Of a DNA stretch of 64,000 nucleotides, positions 18,381-27,591 are shown piece after piece. The stretch is from Lacticaseibacillus casei DSM 20011 = JCM 1134 = ATCC 393 (GTDB taxonomy: Bacteria > Bacillota > Bacilli > Lactobacillales > Lactobacillaceae). The position numbers were made by a program, and so were the translations under genes. A model generated the notes under the pieces. It saw only the letters and a program-made list of their open reading frames with translations. It did no database searches and was not told where the DNA came from. Each line of letters opens with the position of its first letter. Positions within the stretch are counted from its first letter, which is position 1. The stretch covers positions 1,922,001-1,986,000 of the forward strand of contig NZ_AP012544.1 of NCBI RefSeq assembly GCF_000829055.1, given 5' to 3'.

Positions 18381-18588
18381 GAAGTTATTTCCTCCTTTTT
18401 ACTTGGCAGGCAGCCCACAGCCCATGTGTGGCTTAGCTAGCTACCTTGGATGTGAATTCAGTGCACTAAGTATACGCGATTTTTTGATTAGCGAACAGCC
18501 CCGAGCACAAAATGCCTGATTGGGGGAACGGCCATCAAGAGCGCTCATCCTTTTGACACTACCTGCACGCTGCCAATCAACAACAAAG

Positions 18589-18628
18589 AAAATCGGTGCT
18601 AGCAACAATTGCCGCTAGCACCGATTTT
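18589..18628. terminator. Terminator downstream of the XRE gene
   Basis: AAAATCGGTGCTAGC pairs perfectly with GCTAGCACCGATTTT across a 10-nt loop, with T-runs on both strands. Confidence 0.9.
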
Positions 18629-18682
18629 CTAATTACCCAGCCACTTAACCGCAACTGGCGTATTTTCAACCTATGACCGCAC

Positions 18683-18997
18683 TCAAAGATTAATCACCTG
18701 CATGAGTACCTCGGAAACGCGTGCTCGCTCGGTTTCCGGCAAGCCAGTCAAGTACTTCACCAACGCTAACGTATTGATGTCGCTCATTTCCGGTGCGATG
18801 AAGAAATCACCGACTTCCATGTCTAAGGCTTGTGCAATGTCAGTCAACTTCTTAACGCTGATGTTGTTGACATCACCGCGTTCCATACGGGATATCAGAC
18901 TTACTGAGACCCCCGAACGCTCGGCCAGCTTTTCAATCGTCAGGTTCAAACTGCGGCGTTGTTGATGTACTAATTTTCCGATATTATCTAACATCAT
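18683..18997 (-). CDS. XRE-family transcriptional regulator
   Basis: A 104-residue protein with an N-terminal helix-turn-helix of the Cro/CI type (LTIEKLAERSGVSVSLISRM, then ISVKKLTDIAQALDMEVGDFF). A short C-terminal helical tail (about 35 residues) may be for oligomerisation. The ATG at 18997 follows GGTGGGGG. The target is unknown. IS30 copy 2 is inserted about 70 bp upstream, so its native promoter has probably been displaced. Confidence 0.85.
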   Translation of the reverse strand: MMLDNIGKLVHQQRRSLNLTIEKLAERSGVSVSLISRMERGDVNNISVKKLTDIAQALDMEVGDFFIAPEMSDINTLALVKYLTGLPETERARVSEVLMQVINL

Positions 18998-19053
18998 GTC
19001 CCCCACCTTTAATGTACGGCGTTATGCTTTAACATTAAATGAAACGAGCGACC

Positions 19054-19066
19054 ATCAAAAGATTTT
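19054..19066. repeat. Target-site duplication of IS30 copy 2 (left)
   Basis: ATCAAAAGATTTT, repeated exactly at 20329-20341. Confidence 0.9.
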
Positions 19067-20328
19067 CGTAAATTGCAAGAACAAGTTAGCCAGTCGTTGA
19101 GGACAATCCCAGAACAGGCCGTTATCAAATAGAAGTTGTGGCGCTAGAGAGACTACTGGGCCATGCGGCGAACGCGCCGAGCTTCGGCCTCAAAGTTTTG
19201 CTGGGGTGTGCAGTAGCCCTGTTGTTTGCGAGGCAACTGATTCCAAGCGGTCTTGCGTGGCCTGCACTTGACTAGGGCTAATGTCATCTAGGGACATGCC
19301 CTTAGGGAAGTCCTGGCGAATCATCCGGTTATGTGCCTCGTTGGTGCCACGGTCGCAGGACGTGTAAGGATGGGCGTAGAAGATCTCAGTTTCCGTCCCA
19401 GCAAAAGCAGTATTTAAGGCGGTGAACTCGGGTCCGTTGTCGGCTGTGATGGTCTTGATGCAAGCTCCCCATTCGCGCTTGATTCCACGCAATGCATAGC
19501 TCACAGAGTCTGCATCTCGTCCTTCGATCAAGCGGAGAAGTTGGCAACGGGTCTTGCGCTCAATCAGAGTCAAGATGACGCTCTCCTTGCCATTGCGTTT
19601 ACCGACAATGGTATCCATCTCCCAGTGACCGAACTGCCTGCGTCGTTCAACGACCTTAGGCCGTTCCTCGATACTGCGGCCAGCCAGGCGCTTAGCCTTG
19701 GTGTGGTGCTGGTGAGAGGTCTTCCGCTTAGTCTTCTCCAACAGGTCGATATTTCGAATCTCTAGGCGTTGGTCGTCAATGTACTGGTACAAAGTCGAGG
19801 CACAAACAAGCTCTTCAGGAGTAAACAGCTTGTGTCGCTTGGCATAGCCGATTGAAGCATCCGGCGACCATTTGTCCTGCTTAGCTCGCTGTACGTACCA
19901 GGCTAAGAAGACCTGTACGCTGGCGAACTTGTCAGGACGATGACAGCTCAAGCGTGCAGTCTCGTAACGTGCCTGAGCAGCCTCTGGCAGGTATTGTCGA
20001 TGGTAGACGCGCTTGCCATTACTCTTCTTGACCTGATCTACTGTACCTCGCTTGATTTCATTATTAATGGTCTGCGGGCAGACGCCAATTTCAGCAGCAA
20101 TCCAACGATTGGACTTCCCAGCTTGGCGGAATCCGGCCACTTTTCCGCGCTCGAGTGATGTTAAGTGCTGACCTTTTTGGCGGTGTGTGCTATCCTGTTT
20201 CTGCATCAAGACAATATCCTCTTCCATTGTTTGTGTAGGAACTTCAATGATACAGGATATCTGTTCTTGATGTTTTTTATTGTCCAAAAAATTTTGAGAC
20301 AGTGGCTAACTTGATTCTAAAATGCGCG
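19067..20328 (-). mobile_element. IS30-family insertion sequence, copy 2 (1262 bp, inverted relative to copy 1)
   Basis: Nearly identical to the element at 6956-8216 but on the opposite strand and one base longer because of an extra base in the transposase gene. It has the same 26-bp imperfect ends and its own 13-bp target duplication, so it is an independent insertion. It inserted between the XRE gene and its upstream region. Confidence 0.93.
19153..20287 (-). pseudogene. IS30 transposase, frameshifted near the C-terminus
   Basis: Compared with the intact copy at 6997-8130, an extra base at 19243-19244 shifts the frame after QATQDRL. The reading frame therefore ends at 19190 with an altered tail (365 residues) and lacks the normal last 26 or so residues. 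One further substitution (Met to Ile in NNEIKRG) is visible. The catalytic core is upstream of the shift and unchanged, so residual activity cannot be ruled out. Confidence 0.9.
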
Positions 20329-20341
20329 ATCAAAAGATTTT
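20329..20341. repeat. Target-site duplication of IS30 copy 2 (right)
   Basis: ATCAAAAGATTTT, matching 19054-19066. Confidence 0.9.
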
Positions 20342-20434
20342 ATATTATTATTTAATAATCTAAAGACGGCCTATTCTCACACAACGCTGGTGTACGAACC
20401 CCACATTAACGCGCCAATACATCTCCACTACTAT

Positions 20435-20448
20435 TGTAAGCGCTCACG
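20435..20448. promoter_or_regulatory. cre-like site
   Basis: TGTAAGCGCTCACG matches the CcpA consensus TGWAANCGNTNWCA at 13 of 14 positions. It lies in the 193-bp gap 20342-20534, in which I see no gene. Before IS30 copy 2 inserted, it would have stood about 160 bp upstream of the XRE gene. Confidence 0.45.
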
Positions 20449-20534
20449 TGGGGGAAGCGCCAAATATTGGCTTAATAAGCGGGAAAAAAGAGCACATTCC
20501 GGCGGGGACAAATGGTTAACTGATCCTTCGTGTT

Positions 20535-21164
20535 CTATAACGCGCTCGGGACAAATGCCCACAAGGTGCCGCGGGTAAATTCTTCGCCGTCATCAGTATC
20601 GATTTCGCTGATACTATTATTCGGCGGCATGGCCATTTTATCGCGGGCATTGTTGAGGTCTGCGCCAAGATAAGTGCTCAGCAGAAGCATCCCTAGCAAG
20701 CCGTGGGCAACCACAAGCACCTTGCCATCCGGATGTTGATCATAAATTCGCGCGATCACACGCCGCCCGCGAGTCAACGCATGCTCAAACGACTCAGCGC
20801 CGATTCGTTTATAATCAAATGCCTGCAGGTTATGATAATAATTATCGATTTGGGGATCATCTTGGACCTTTGCCAAGGGGCGACCATCCCACTGACCCAA
20901 ATCGACTTCACGTAAATCTTCTTCGGTGATGATCGCCGGTCGCGCCACCTTGCTTTGAGCCACAATCAACTTTGCGGTGGTTTGTGCCCGCGGCATTGGA
21001 CTCGCATAGATGCCAGCAAAACCGGTTGTTTCAAAAAATCGTCCCACTGCCTTCGCCCCAGCGCGGCCAGACGGCGTTAGCGGTGTGTCAGTACGCCCAC
21101 CGTTAAAGCGGCGTGCCAGATTCGTCTCGGTCTGTCCAAGCCGCACAAAATAAAACTTGGTCAT
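20535..21164 (-). CDS. Histidine phosphatase family protein lacking the catalytic histidine
   Basis: A 209-residue phosphoglycerate-mutase-like protein. The signature RHG motif reads FVRLGQTETN, so the phospho-acceptor His is Leu (CTT). The other family elements are present: GRTDTPLTPSGRAGA, ASPMPRAQTTAKL, LREVDLGQWDG and the second His in VVAHGLLGM. The protein is therefore expected to be inactive as a conventional phosphatase or to have another role. The ATG at 21164 follows AAAGGAAG; a GTG at 21173 overlaps that site. Confidence 0.85.
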   Translation of the reverse strand: MTKFYFVRLGQTETNLARRFNGGRTDTPLTPSGRAGAKAVGRFFETTGFAGIYASPMPRAQTTAKLIVAQSKVARPAIITEEDLREVDLGQWDGRPLAKVQDDPQIDNYYHNLQAFDYKRIGAESFEHALTRGRRVIARIYDQHPDGKVLVVAHGLLGMLLLSTYLGADLNNARDKMAMPPNNSISEIDTDDGEEFTRGTLWAFVPSAL

Positions 21165-21320
21165 TCCTTGCACACTTCCTTTGAGGATAGTGTAGCAGAC
21201 CAGCGACCAGAAAGCGCCATCTTGAAGTCAAAATTCGATTCAGCCTTGGCAATATTTAGCGAATGTTAACAAGTTTCGGATTGATGCATCACAAGTTCAC
21301 ACAGTTGCAGAAGTCCTTGC

Positions 21321-21334
21321 TACAAGCGCTTTCA
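21321..21334. promoter_or_regulatory. Possible cre site
   Basis: Reading on the minus strand, TGAAAGCGCTTGTA fits the CcpA consensus except at the penultimate positions. It lies about 160 bp upstream of the gene starting at 21164. Confidence 0.35.
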
Positions 21335-21348
21335 TTCACAATCACGCC

Positions 21349-21385
21349 AAAAAGCCGGCAACACTTTTACGTGCTCCCGACTTTT
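21349..21385 (-). terminator. Terminator of the opp operon
   Basis: On the minus strand AAAAGTCGG..GCAC pairs with GTG..CCGGCTTTTT, followed by a T-run. It lies about 65 bp after the oppF stop. Confidence 0.7.
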
Positions 21386-21450
21386 ATAAATCAAACGCTA
21401 CTTTAATAAGACTTGCCACAAATGTTACTGGAGCAAGCGAATCTTCATTG

Positions 21451-22431
21451 TTAGTCCGCAGCTGTCCCAGCTGGCGTCTTATGATCCTCTTCAGCCTCAG
21501 CCTTATACGCTGCTACCTCATCGTCAGCAGCAAAAATGTAGTGATCAGGATAAACCTCGACCATTTTACGTTGCTTGTTGTCGCCTTCGACTTTGCTGGC
21601 ATCGTAAGGGATCGGGATGCGCTTCCGCTCGACATCTGGATCAGGGACAGGAATGGCGGACAGCAGACTCTTCGTGTACGGATGCAGCGGATGGAAATAA
21701 ACTTCGTCCGCACTGGCCAATTCGACTAGGCGGCCATAGTGCATGACCGCAATTCGATCGGAAATATACTTCACCATCGACAGATCATGGGCAATGAACA
21801 GATAGGTCAGCCCTTGGCGATCCTGAATGTCCTTCAGCAAATTAACCACCTGAGCCTGAATGGACACGTCCAGCGCACTGATCGGTTCGTCCGCGATAAT
21901 AAACTTAGGCTGCACCGCAAGCGCCCGGGCAATCCCGATCCGCTGGCGTTGACCGCCGGAGAATTCATGGGGATAACGGGTCGCATGGTCGGCGTTCAAG
22001 CCAACTTCTTCTAGCAACTGTTCGACTTGGTGATCCAGATCCGCCTTGTCCTTGGCGAGATGGTGGATATCGATACCTTCCGCGATGATGTCTTTGACTT
22101 TCATCCGCGGGTTCAACGATGCATACGGATCCTGGAAAATCATCTGCGTATCGCGACGGAAAGCCAGCATCTGCTTGGAACCATTTTTGAGCTTGGCGAT
22201 GTCCTGACCGTTGTACAGAATCTCGCCACTCGTTGGGTCATACAGTCGAATGATGGCGCGACCTGTCGTGGTTTTCCCGGAACCGGATTCGCCAACAAGG
22301 CCAAGGGTTTCTCCTTCGTAGATATCAAACGAAATATCCTGAATCGCTTTAACTTCGTCTTTCTTGCCGGCGTTAAACGTCTGAACCAGATGCTTAACGG
22401 AAACAAGGACTTTTTTCTTATCGTCGGCCAT
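21451..22431 (-). CDS. oppF: Oligopeptide ABC transporter ATP-binding protein OppF
   Basis: A 326-residue ABC ATPase of the OppF type: Walker [14 protein letters not shown], signature [15 protein letters not shown], Walker [14 protein letters not shown] and the H-loop IAHDLS. The C-terminal oligopeptide/dipeptide extension ([23 protein letters not shown]) is present, followed by an acidic tail. It pairs with OppD to power peptide uptake. It is last in oppABCDF, one base after oppD. Confidence 0.95.
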   Translation of the reverse strand: MADDKKKVLVSVKHLVQTFNAGKKDEVKAIQDISFDIYEGETLGLVGESGSGKTTTGRAIIRLYDPTSGEILYNGQDIAKLKNGSKQMLAFRRDTQMIFQDPYASLNPRMKVKDIIAEGIDIHHLAKDKADLDHQVEQLLEEVGLNADHATRYPHEFSGGQRQRIGIARALAVQPKFIIADEPISALDVSIQAQVVNLLKDIQDRQGLTYLFIAHDLSMVKYISDRIAVMHYGRLVELASADEVYFHPLHPYTKSLLSAIPVPDPDVERKRIPIPYDASKVEGDNKQRKMVEVYPDHYIFAADDEVAAYKAEAEEDHKTPAGTAAD

Positions 22432-22432
22432 G

Positions 22433-23485
22433 TCAGTTCACCACCTTTTCGTTTGGATGCTTACTTGCCCACAGCGCATGCCGCCGCGCGATTTCCGGTG
22501 GCAGCTCCACTTTCGGCGCACCCGGCGCTAATAGCCAGGTCGCGGCTGAATGCGTTGGCGAGATCTTGAAGAAAGGCGGTTCCTGTTCAAGATCAATCGC
22601 CATCGCATACGGATTACGTGGAGCAAACGCGTCTCCTTTTGGTGGATCAAGCAAATCCGGTGGTGTGCCAGGGATCGCGTATAGCCGATCGCTCTTCGTC
22701 TCCAGTGTCGGCATCGCTTCCAGCAGGCCCCAAGTATACGGATGCTGGGCATTATAAAAGATTTCGTCAACGGTGCCGTATTCGACAATTTTACCAGCAT
22801 ACATAACCGCCACGCGATCAGCGATCCCGGCAACAACACCGAGGTCATGGGTGATGAAAATGATCGACGTATCGATTTTGGATTGGATTTCTTTTAACAG
22901 ATGGATGATCTGTGCCTGAATCGTCACGTCCAGCGCCGTTGTCGGTTCATCGGCTAACAGGATTTGCGGGTGATTGATGATCGCAATCGCAATAACGATC
23001 CGTTGGCGTTGGCCGCCGGAGAATTGATGCGGGTAATCTTTCAATCGGCCACCTGCGTCCTTGATGCCGACCAGTTCCAGCACGCGTTCGGCTTCTTTCA
23101 AAGCGTCGGATTCACTAATCTTGTTGTGCAGCATTAACGGCTCGGCCACCTGTTTGCCGATCGTCATGGTCGGATCCAACGATGTCATCGGATCCTGGAA
23201 AATCATGGCAACATCATTGCCGCGCATGGCATTCAGCTGTTTCTCGGACTTTTTGAGAATATCGACGCCATCAAAGAGCACTTCGCCATGGGTGATCTTG
23301 GCATTGGGCGCCAACAACCCCATCACGGTACGCACGGTAACGGATTTCCCGGAACCGGACTCGCCAACAATCGCCAGCGTCTCGCCTTTGTTAAGGTCAA
23401 AACTGACATCCCGAATCGCGTGCACCGGTCCGGCATAAGTGGCAAAGTCGATTTCCAAATCTTTAACTTCCAGAATTTTAGTCAT
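22433..23485 (-). CDS. oppD: Oligopeptide ABC transporter ATP-binding protein OppD
   Basis: A 350-residue ABC ATPase of the OppD type: [41 protein letters not shown] and FITHDLGVVAGIADR. The peptide-transporter C-terminal region has HPYTWGLLEAMPTLE and the loop after AIPGTPPDLLDPPKG. Some OppD proteins carry a Cys-rich cluster here; in this one no Cys cluster is seen. Confidence 0.95.
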   Translation of the reverse strand: MTKILEVKDLEIDFATYAGPVHAIRDVSFDLNKGETLAIVGESGSGKSVTVRTVMGLLAPNAKITHGEVLFDGVDILKKSEKQLNAMRGNDVAMIFQDPMTSLDPTMTIGKQVAEPLMLHNKISESDALKEAERVLELVGIKDAGGRLKDYPHQFSGGQRQRIVIAIAIINHPQILLADEPTTALDVTIQAQIIHLLKEIQSKIDTSIIFITHDLGVVAGIADRVAVMYAGKIVEYGTVDEIFYNAQHPYTWGLLEAMPTLETKSDRLYAIPGTPPDLLDPPKGDAFAPRNPYAMAIDLEQEPPFFKISPTHSAATWLLAPGAPKVELPPEIARRHALWASKHPNEKVVN

Positions 23486-23496
23486 TTTGCCACCTC

Positions 23497-24495
23497 CTAA
23501 TGTTCACTACGCGGATCAAACGCGTCACGCAAGCCATCAGCTAGCAAGTTGAACGCCAGCATCAGGACAACAATGACAATCGCCGGATACAGTAATTGAT
23601 ATGGTAGAACTTGCAGGTTCTTCTGCCCATCGGATAACAACGTCCCGAGACTGGCAGTTGGTGCCGGCAGCCCGATCCCGATGTAACTCAGGAAGGCTTC
23701 AAAGAAGATGGCCGTTGGAATCGTGAACATGGTCTGAATAATGATAATGGAGCTCAGGTTCGGGATCAAATGCTTGAAGGCGATTTTGACACTCGATTCG
23801 CCCAGCGTTCTAGCCGCCAAGACAAATTCCTGATCTTTTAACTGCAGTGTTTGCGCCCGAATCAGGCGGGCCATGGTGACCCACCCAGTCAACGCAATTG
23901 CCAAAATGATGGACGTCATCCCTGGCTTAAATACCTGCAGCATCAAGATAACAACAACCAGGTTTGGCACACTGGAGATGATTTCAATAACACGCTGCAT
24001 CAAGGTATCGGTCATGCCGCCGCGCCATCCGGAGATGATGCCGTAGAAAACCCCGATAGTCAGATCGAAGAAGGTTGCGACAATCCCGATGAACAGCGAA
24101 ACGCGGGTGCCGACCATGATCCGGGATAACAGATCGCGGCCGAGGTAATCCGTGCCGAGCAGGTAGTAAACATTTTTGCCCATGCCGGCGTATTTATTTT
24201 GGCCATTCAGGTAACCGTTTAATCCTGGCAAATCAACGCCTGGCCATTTTGGTGGCAAATTGGAATAGTTCAGGTTCTGCTTGTTAGGATTCGAAGGTGA
24301 CAGCCACAAAGATAGAATCGAAATGACCGCAATAATAATCAAGATCCAAAGTGAGATGAGCGCGGCTTTGTTCTTCTTCAATCGCCGCATCGCATCTTGT
24401 GAGAACGTCAGCGCAGGCTTGGCAATGCGTTCCTGTTCAGCCGTATTCACTTTGACATGCTTGAATGCGTCTGGACTTAATTTTGTTGTTGCCAT
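23497..24495 (-). CDS. oppC: Oligopeptide ABC transporter permease OppC
   Basis: A 332-residue inner-membrane permease with an N-terminal cytoplasmic extension, a first helix near residues 45-66 and a binding-protein-dependent transport domain. The EAA loop is LAARTLGESSVKIAFKHLIP. The C-terminus LNLLADGLRDAFDPR is typical of OppC/DppC. It overlaps the oppB stop by one base. Confidence 0.95.
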   Translation of the reverse strand: MATTKLSPDAFKHVKVNTAEQERIAKPALTFSQDAMRRLKKNKAALISLWILIIIAVISILSLWLSPSNPNKQNLNYSNLPPKWPGVDLPGLNGYLNGQNKYAGMGKNVYYLLGTDYLGRDLLSRIMVGTRVSLFIGIVATFFDLTIGVFYGIISGWRGGMTDTLMQRVIEIISSVPNLVVVILMLQVFKPGMTSIILAIALTGWVTMARLIRAQTLQLKDQEFVLAARTLGESSVKIAFKHLIPNLSSIIIIQTMFTIPTAIFFEAFLSYIGIGLPAPTASLGTLLSDGQKNLQVLPYQLLYPAIVIVVLMLAFNLLADGLRDAFDPRSEH

Positions 24496-25418
24496 TAGTT
24501 TGCCTCCCCGCTCAGTCGGATTCGTGGATCAATGAAGCCGTAGAGAATATCAACGGTTAAGATGATGACGGTCAACATTGCACTGTAAAGAATTGCCAAG
24601 GCCATGATAACCGGATAGTCGTTGGTCGTGATCGACTTAACGAATTGTTCACCAATGCCGGGGATTGCAAAAATATTCTCGACAACCAGTGAGCCGACCA
24701 TCAAGTCAACTGCCATCGGCCCGATGATGGTAACAATCGGAATCATGGAGTTACGCAGCGCATGCTTAGCAACGACCTGCCAGCGTGATTCGCCTTTGGA
24801 CCGCGCAAGTTCGATATAGTCAGAACTCAGCACATCCACCATTTCGGTACGCATAAACCGCGCCGTCTGCGCCAGTGGGGCAATGGCAAGGGCGATCGTT
24901 GGTAAAATACTGTACGTAAACCCGCCCCACAATGCGACTGGGAAGGCGCCGGTTTTGTAAGCAAATAATTGCAACAACGCAGCGAACACGAAGTTAGGGA
25001 TGGACCGACCGAGAATTGCGAAAATCGTCGCGGTGGCATCCACCCAGGTATTCTTCCGAATCGCTGCAATTGCACCAAGCACGATGCCGGCAAGCGTGCC
25101 TACAACCATGGCTTGCGCACCGATTTGCAGTGACGGTCCCATTCGCGAAACGATCAGGCCGGACACGGTTTGACCGGGATACTGGTACGACATCCCGAAG
25201 TCACCATGCGTGATCCCTGCCATATACGTGAGATATTGCATCCAAACCGGCTTATCCAGTCCATACTGTTTCTTTAAAATTGCCAGTTGATCTGCCGGAA
25301 TTTTAGGATTATTAAACGGGGTCCCCGGCAGTAACTTCATTAGGAAGAAAGTAATGGTGGCAACAAGAAACAGCGTCAGGAGCAAGAAGCCGATCCGTTT
25401 TAAAATATATTTAGCCAT
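24495..25418 (-). CDS. oppB: Oligopeptide ABC transporter permease OppB
   Basis: A 307-residue permease starting MAKYILKRIGFLLLTLFLV, the standard OppB/DppB N-terminus. It contains the conserved LLPGTPFNNP loop and an EAA motif (ARSKGESRWQVVAKHALRN). It starts 121 bp after oppA, beyond the intercistronic hairpin at 25450-25489. Confidence 0.95.
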   Translation of the reverse strand: MAKYILKRIGFLLLTLFLVATITFFLMKLLPGTPFNNPKIPADQLAILKKQYGLDKPVWMQYLTYMAGITHGDFGMSYQYPGQTVSGLIVSRMGPSLQIGAQAMVVGTLAGIVLGAIAAIRKNTWVDATATIFAILGRSIPNFVFAALLQLFAYKTGAFPVALWGGFTYSILPTIALAIAPLAQTARFMRTEMVDVLSSDYIELARSKGESRWQVVAKHALRNSMIPIVTIIGPMAVDLMVGSLVVENIFAIPGIGEQFVKSITTNDYPVIMALAILYSAMLTVIILTVDILYGFIDPRIRLSGEAN

Positions 25419-25449
25419 GTTTCACTCCTGTTTTTTTGGCTTTTACTCA

Positions 25450-25489
25450 AACGGCGTTGTCCCGCCGCAAAACACGTGACAACGCCGTT
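25450..25489 (-). promoter_or_regulatory. Intercistronic hairpin between oppA and oppB
   Basis: A perfect 12-bp stem, AACGGCGTTGTC / GACAACGCCGTT, with a 16-nt loop and no T-run on the minus strand. Such structures often stabilise the upstream message or act as leaky terminators, so that the binding protein is made in excess over the permease. Confidence 0.75.
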
Positions 25490-25539
25490 CATGAGAACTA
25501 ATGATTAAAGTGTTAAGCCTTTATTTTTATTTCAGCGAA

Positions 25540-27159
25540 TTACTTAACCTTTGCATTGACAAAGTCATAAGAATTCGTCGGATTGTACTTCAAACCGGTA
25601 ATGGTCTTACGTTGCAGTGTGGTTTGAACCCGTTGATACAGTGGCACAACCCCTTGTTCCTTTGTTAGAAGTTCTTGTGCCTTTAACAAAGTATTCCAAC
25701 GAGCAGTCGGGTTAGTAGCGTCCGTCGTCTTGGACTGTTTAATCAAGGCATCATATTGGGCGTTTGACCACTTGCCATCGTTATAAGAGTTGTCGGAGGT
25801 GAACAGATCAAGGAAGGAAATAGCATCTGGGAAGTCGGCACCCCAAGCTGAAATAACCATATCGAATTGGCCATTTTGGGCACGGGACAAACGGGTCTTA
25901 AACGGTACGGTGGCAATTGTCACTTTCAATCCTGGCAAATTCTGCTGAAGGGTACTCTGGAAGTACTCAGCCGAATGCTTGGCATTGGTCGTATCATCCG
26001 TTAACAGTTCCAGCTTTGGTGCGGTCTGACCGGTTTCCTTTAATCCTTCTGTCCAAAGTTCCTTGGCCTTGGTAGGATTATACGTAACCGTTGACGATTC
26101 TGCTTTTGCCGCTGTCTCCGAGAAGTCTTTACCGTCCTTGGTAAATAGTCCTTCAGGTGTAACGTTCTTGGCCGCGATAGAAGAATCATTCAAAACTTTC
26201 TTGATGTACTCTTTCCGGTTAATCGCCATGGAAATTGCCTGCCGAACTTTGGTGTTCTTAAAGATCGGATCTTTTTGTTCGTTTAGTTCCAGGAAGAATG
26301 TAGAAGTTTGCTTCAAACCTTTGAAGTCAGGATTCGACTTTGCCTGGGCTGCTTGTTCACCAGTCAACTGCGCAATATCCAACTTCTTGGATTGATAAAG
26401 GTTCATCGCAGTTTGCGGATCCTTAACCACTTGACCATTCAACGTATCGATATGCACATTCTTGGCATTCCAATAAGTCTTATTCTTGGTTTCTTTCCAA
26501 GTGTTACCGGTGCCGTTCCAGTTCTTCAGCTCGTAAGGACCATTAGACAGAATGTACTTGGAGGTGGTACCAAACTTCTTGCCAGCTTTCTCAACAAACT
26601 TCTCATTTTGCGGGAAGAATGCCGGGTTAACTAGCATGGTCTTGAAGTAAGGAAGCGCATGATCCAAGCTTACCTTTAGCGTTGTCTTGTTAACCGCAGT
26701 GACACCCAACGTGCTGGCTGCTTTCTTGCCAGCGGTAATGTCATCGGCATTCTTCACGCCGGAAAAGAGATACGCATATTGTGACTTGGTCTTAGGTTCA
26801 ACTGTGCGCCGCCAACCAAACACAAAATCTTGGGCCGTTACCGGATCACCATTGCTCCACTTGGCATTGCGTAGTTTGAAGGTGTATGTCTTACCATCTT
26901 TAGATACAGTTGGTTGACTCTTGGCCATTGCCAGTGTGAGATCCTTGCCGGAATACCGATACAAACCATCCATCGTATCCGTCAACGCCTGACCACTAAT
27001 CGCATCAGTGTTCGTTGATGGATCCATTGTGGAGATAACATCGCCTTCCATGCGAGTAATGGAGGTGCCTTTACTGTTTGCTGAATTAGAACCACAGGCT
27101 GCTAACACCCCGGCGAGCGCAATTGTTGTGCCCGCAACCATTGTTTTTCTAAATTTCAT
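25540..27159 (-). CDS. oppA: Oligopeptide-binding lipoprotein OppA
   Basis: A 539-residue SBP family 5 protein anchored outside the membrane. The signal peptide with lipobox is MVAGTTIALAGVLAACGSNS, with lipid attachment at Cys22. The mature part has the family pattern (DGLYRY, YTFKLRNAKWSNGDPVTAQDFVFGW). It captures peptides for oppBCDF and is important for nitrogen supply in proteolytic lactic acid bacteria. A GGGGGG ribosome site precedes the ATG, and a palindrome sits 32 bp further upstream. Confidence 0.94.
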   Translation of the reverse strand: MKFRKTMVAGTTIALAGVLAACGSNSANSKGTSITRMEGDVISTMDPSTNTDAISGQALTDTMDGLYRYSGKDLTLAMAKSQPTVSKDGKTYTFKLRNAKWSNGDPVTAQDFVFGWRRTVEPKTKSQYAYLFSGVKNADDITAGKKAASTLGVTAVNKTTLKVSLDHALPYFKTMLVNPAFFPQNEKFVEKAGKKFGTTSKYILSNGPYELKNWNGTGNTWKETKNKTYWNAKNVHIDTLNGQVVKDPQTAMNLYQSKKLDIAQLTGEQAAQAKSNPDFKGLKQTSTFFLELNEQKDPIFKNTKVRQAISMAINRKEYIKKVLNDSSIAAKNVTPEGLFTKDGKDFSETAAKAESSTVTYNPTKAKELWTEGLKETGQTAPKLELLTDDTTNAKHSAEYFQSTLQQNLPGLKVTIATVPFKTRLSRAQNGQFDMVISAWGADFPDAISFLDLFTSDNSYNDGKWSNAQYDALIKQSKTTDATNPTARWNTLLKAQELLTKEQGVVPLYQRVQTTLQRKTITGLKYNPTNSYDFVNAKVK

Positions 27160-27190
27160 CTTGTTCCCCCCTAAAATGATTGAACTTACC

Positions 27191-27215
27191 TTACATTAGA
27201 ATCTCATTAATGTAA
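27191..27215. promoter_or_regulatory. Inverted-repeat operator candidate upstream of oppA
   Basis: TTACATTA-N9-TAATGTAA is a perfect 8-bp dyad located 32-56 bp before the oppA start, where a regulator could block the promoter or early transcript. It does not match CodY or CcpA consensus. The remaining gap 27216-27534 shows no gene. Confidence 0.55.
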
Positions 27216-27534
27216 ATAAGTAAACCCTCAATTTTGAATAAAAAAACCACTGTGCTAGAAAATGTCTCGCCAAAAAGTTAAGCATGATATCAAATAACAA
27301 CTCATAAGCAGCTTTTCCGAACGCTTTAGATGGCGCATCAAATTAAGAATTAGCAAAGGCAATACCACTAGTAAGATATGGGGTCAGCAACTGTTTAATT
27401 TGCTAAAAGCGAAAATAGCGTCAATATTAAATAACGCAGCTTTTTGGTACAAATTCGCCCAATTTTCATGAAACGACTCGTTTAGCTCGAATAATTTTCG
27501 CTTCTGTCAAACAGCCCGCTAGCCATGTGCTCAC

Positions 27535-27574
27535 TAAAAAAAGCAAGAACCGATGCGTTTGCTCAGTTCTTGCT
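27535..27574 (-). terminator. Terminator of the MFS transporter gene
   Basis: On the minus strand AGCAAGAAC pairs with GTTCTTGCT, followed by TTTTTTT. Confidence 0.9.
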
Positions 27575-27591
27575 AATTATTTTCAAAGTAA

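Noticed and set aside
8216..19067. Composite transposon formed by the two IS30 copies
   Set aside because: Each copy has its own target duplication and the outer flanks do not match one another, so they are separate insertions.
20390..20578. 62-codon plus-strand frame near the phosphatase end
   Set aside because: No ribosome site and it runs into the antisense of the phosphatase gene.
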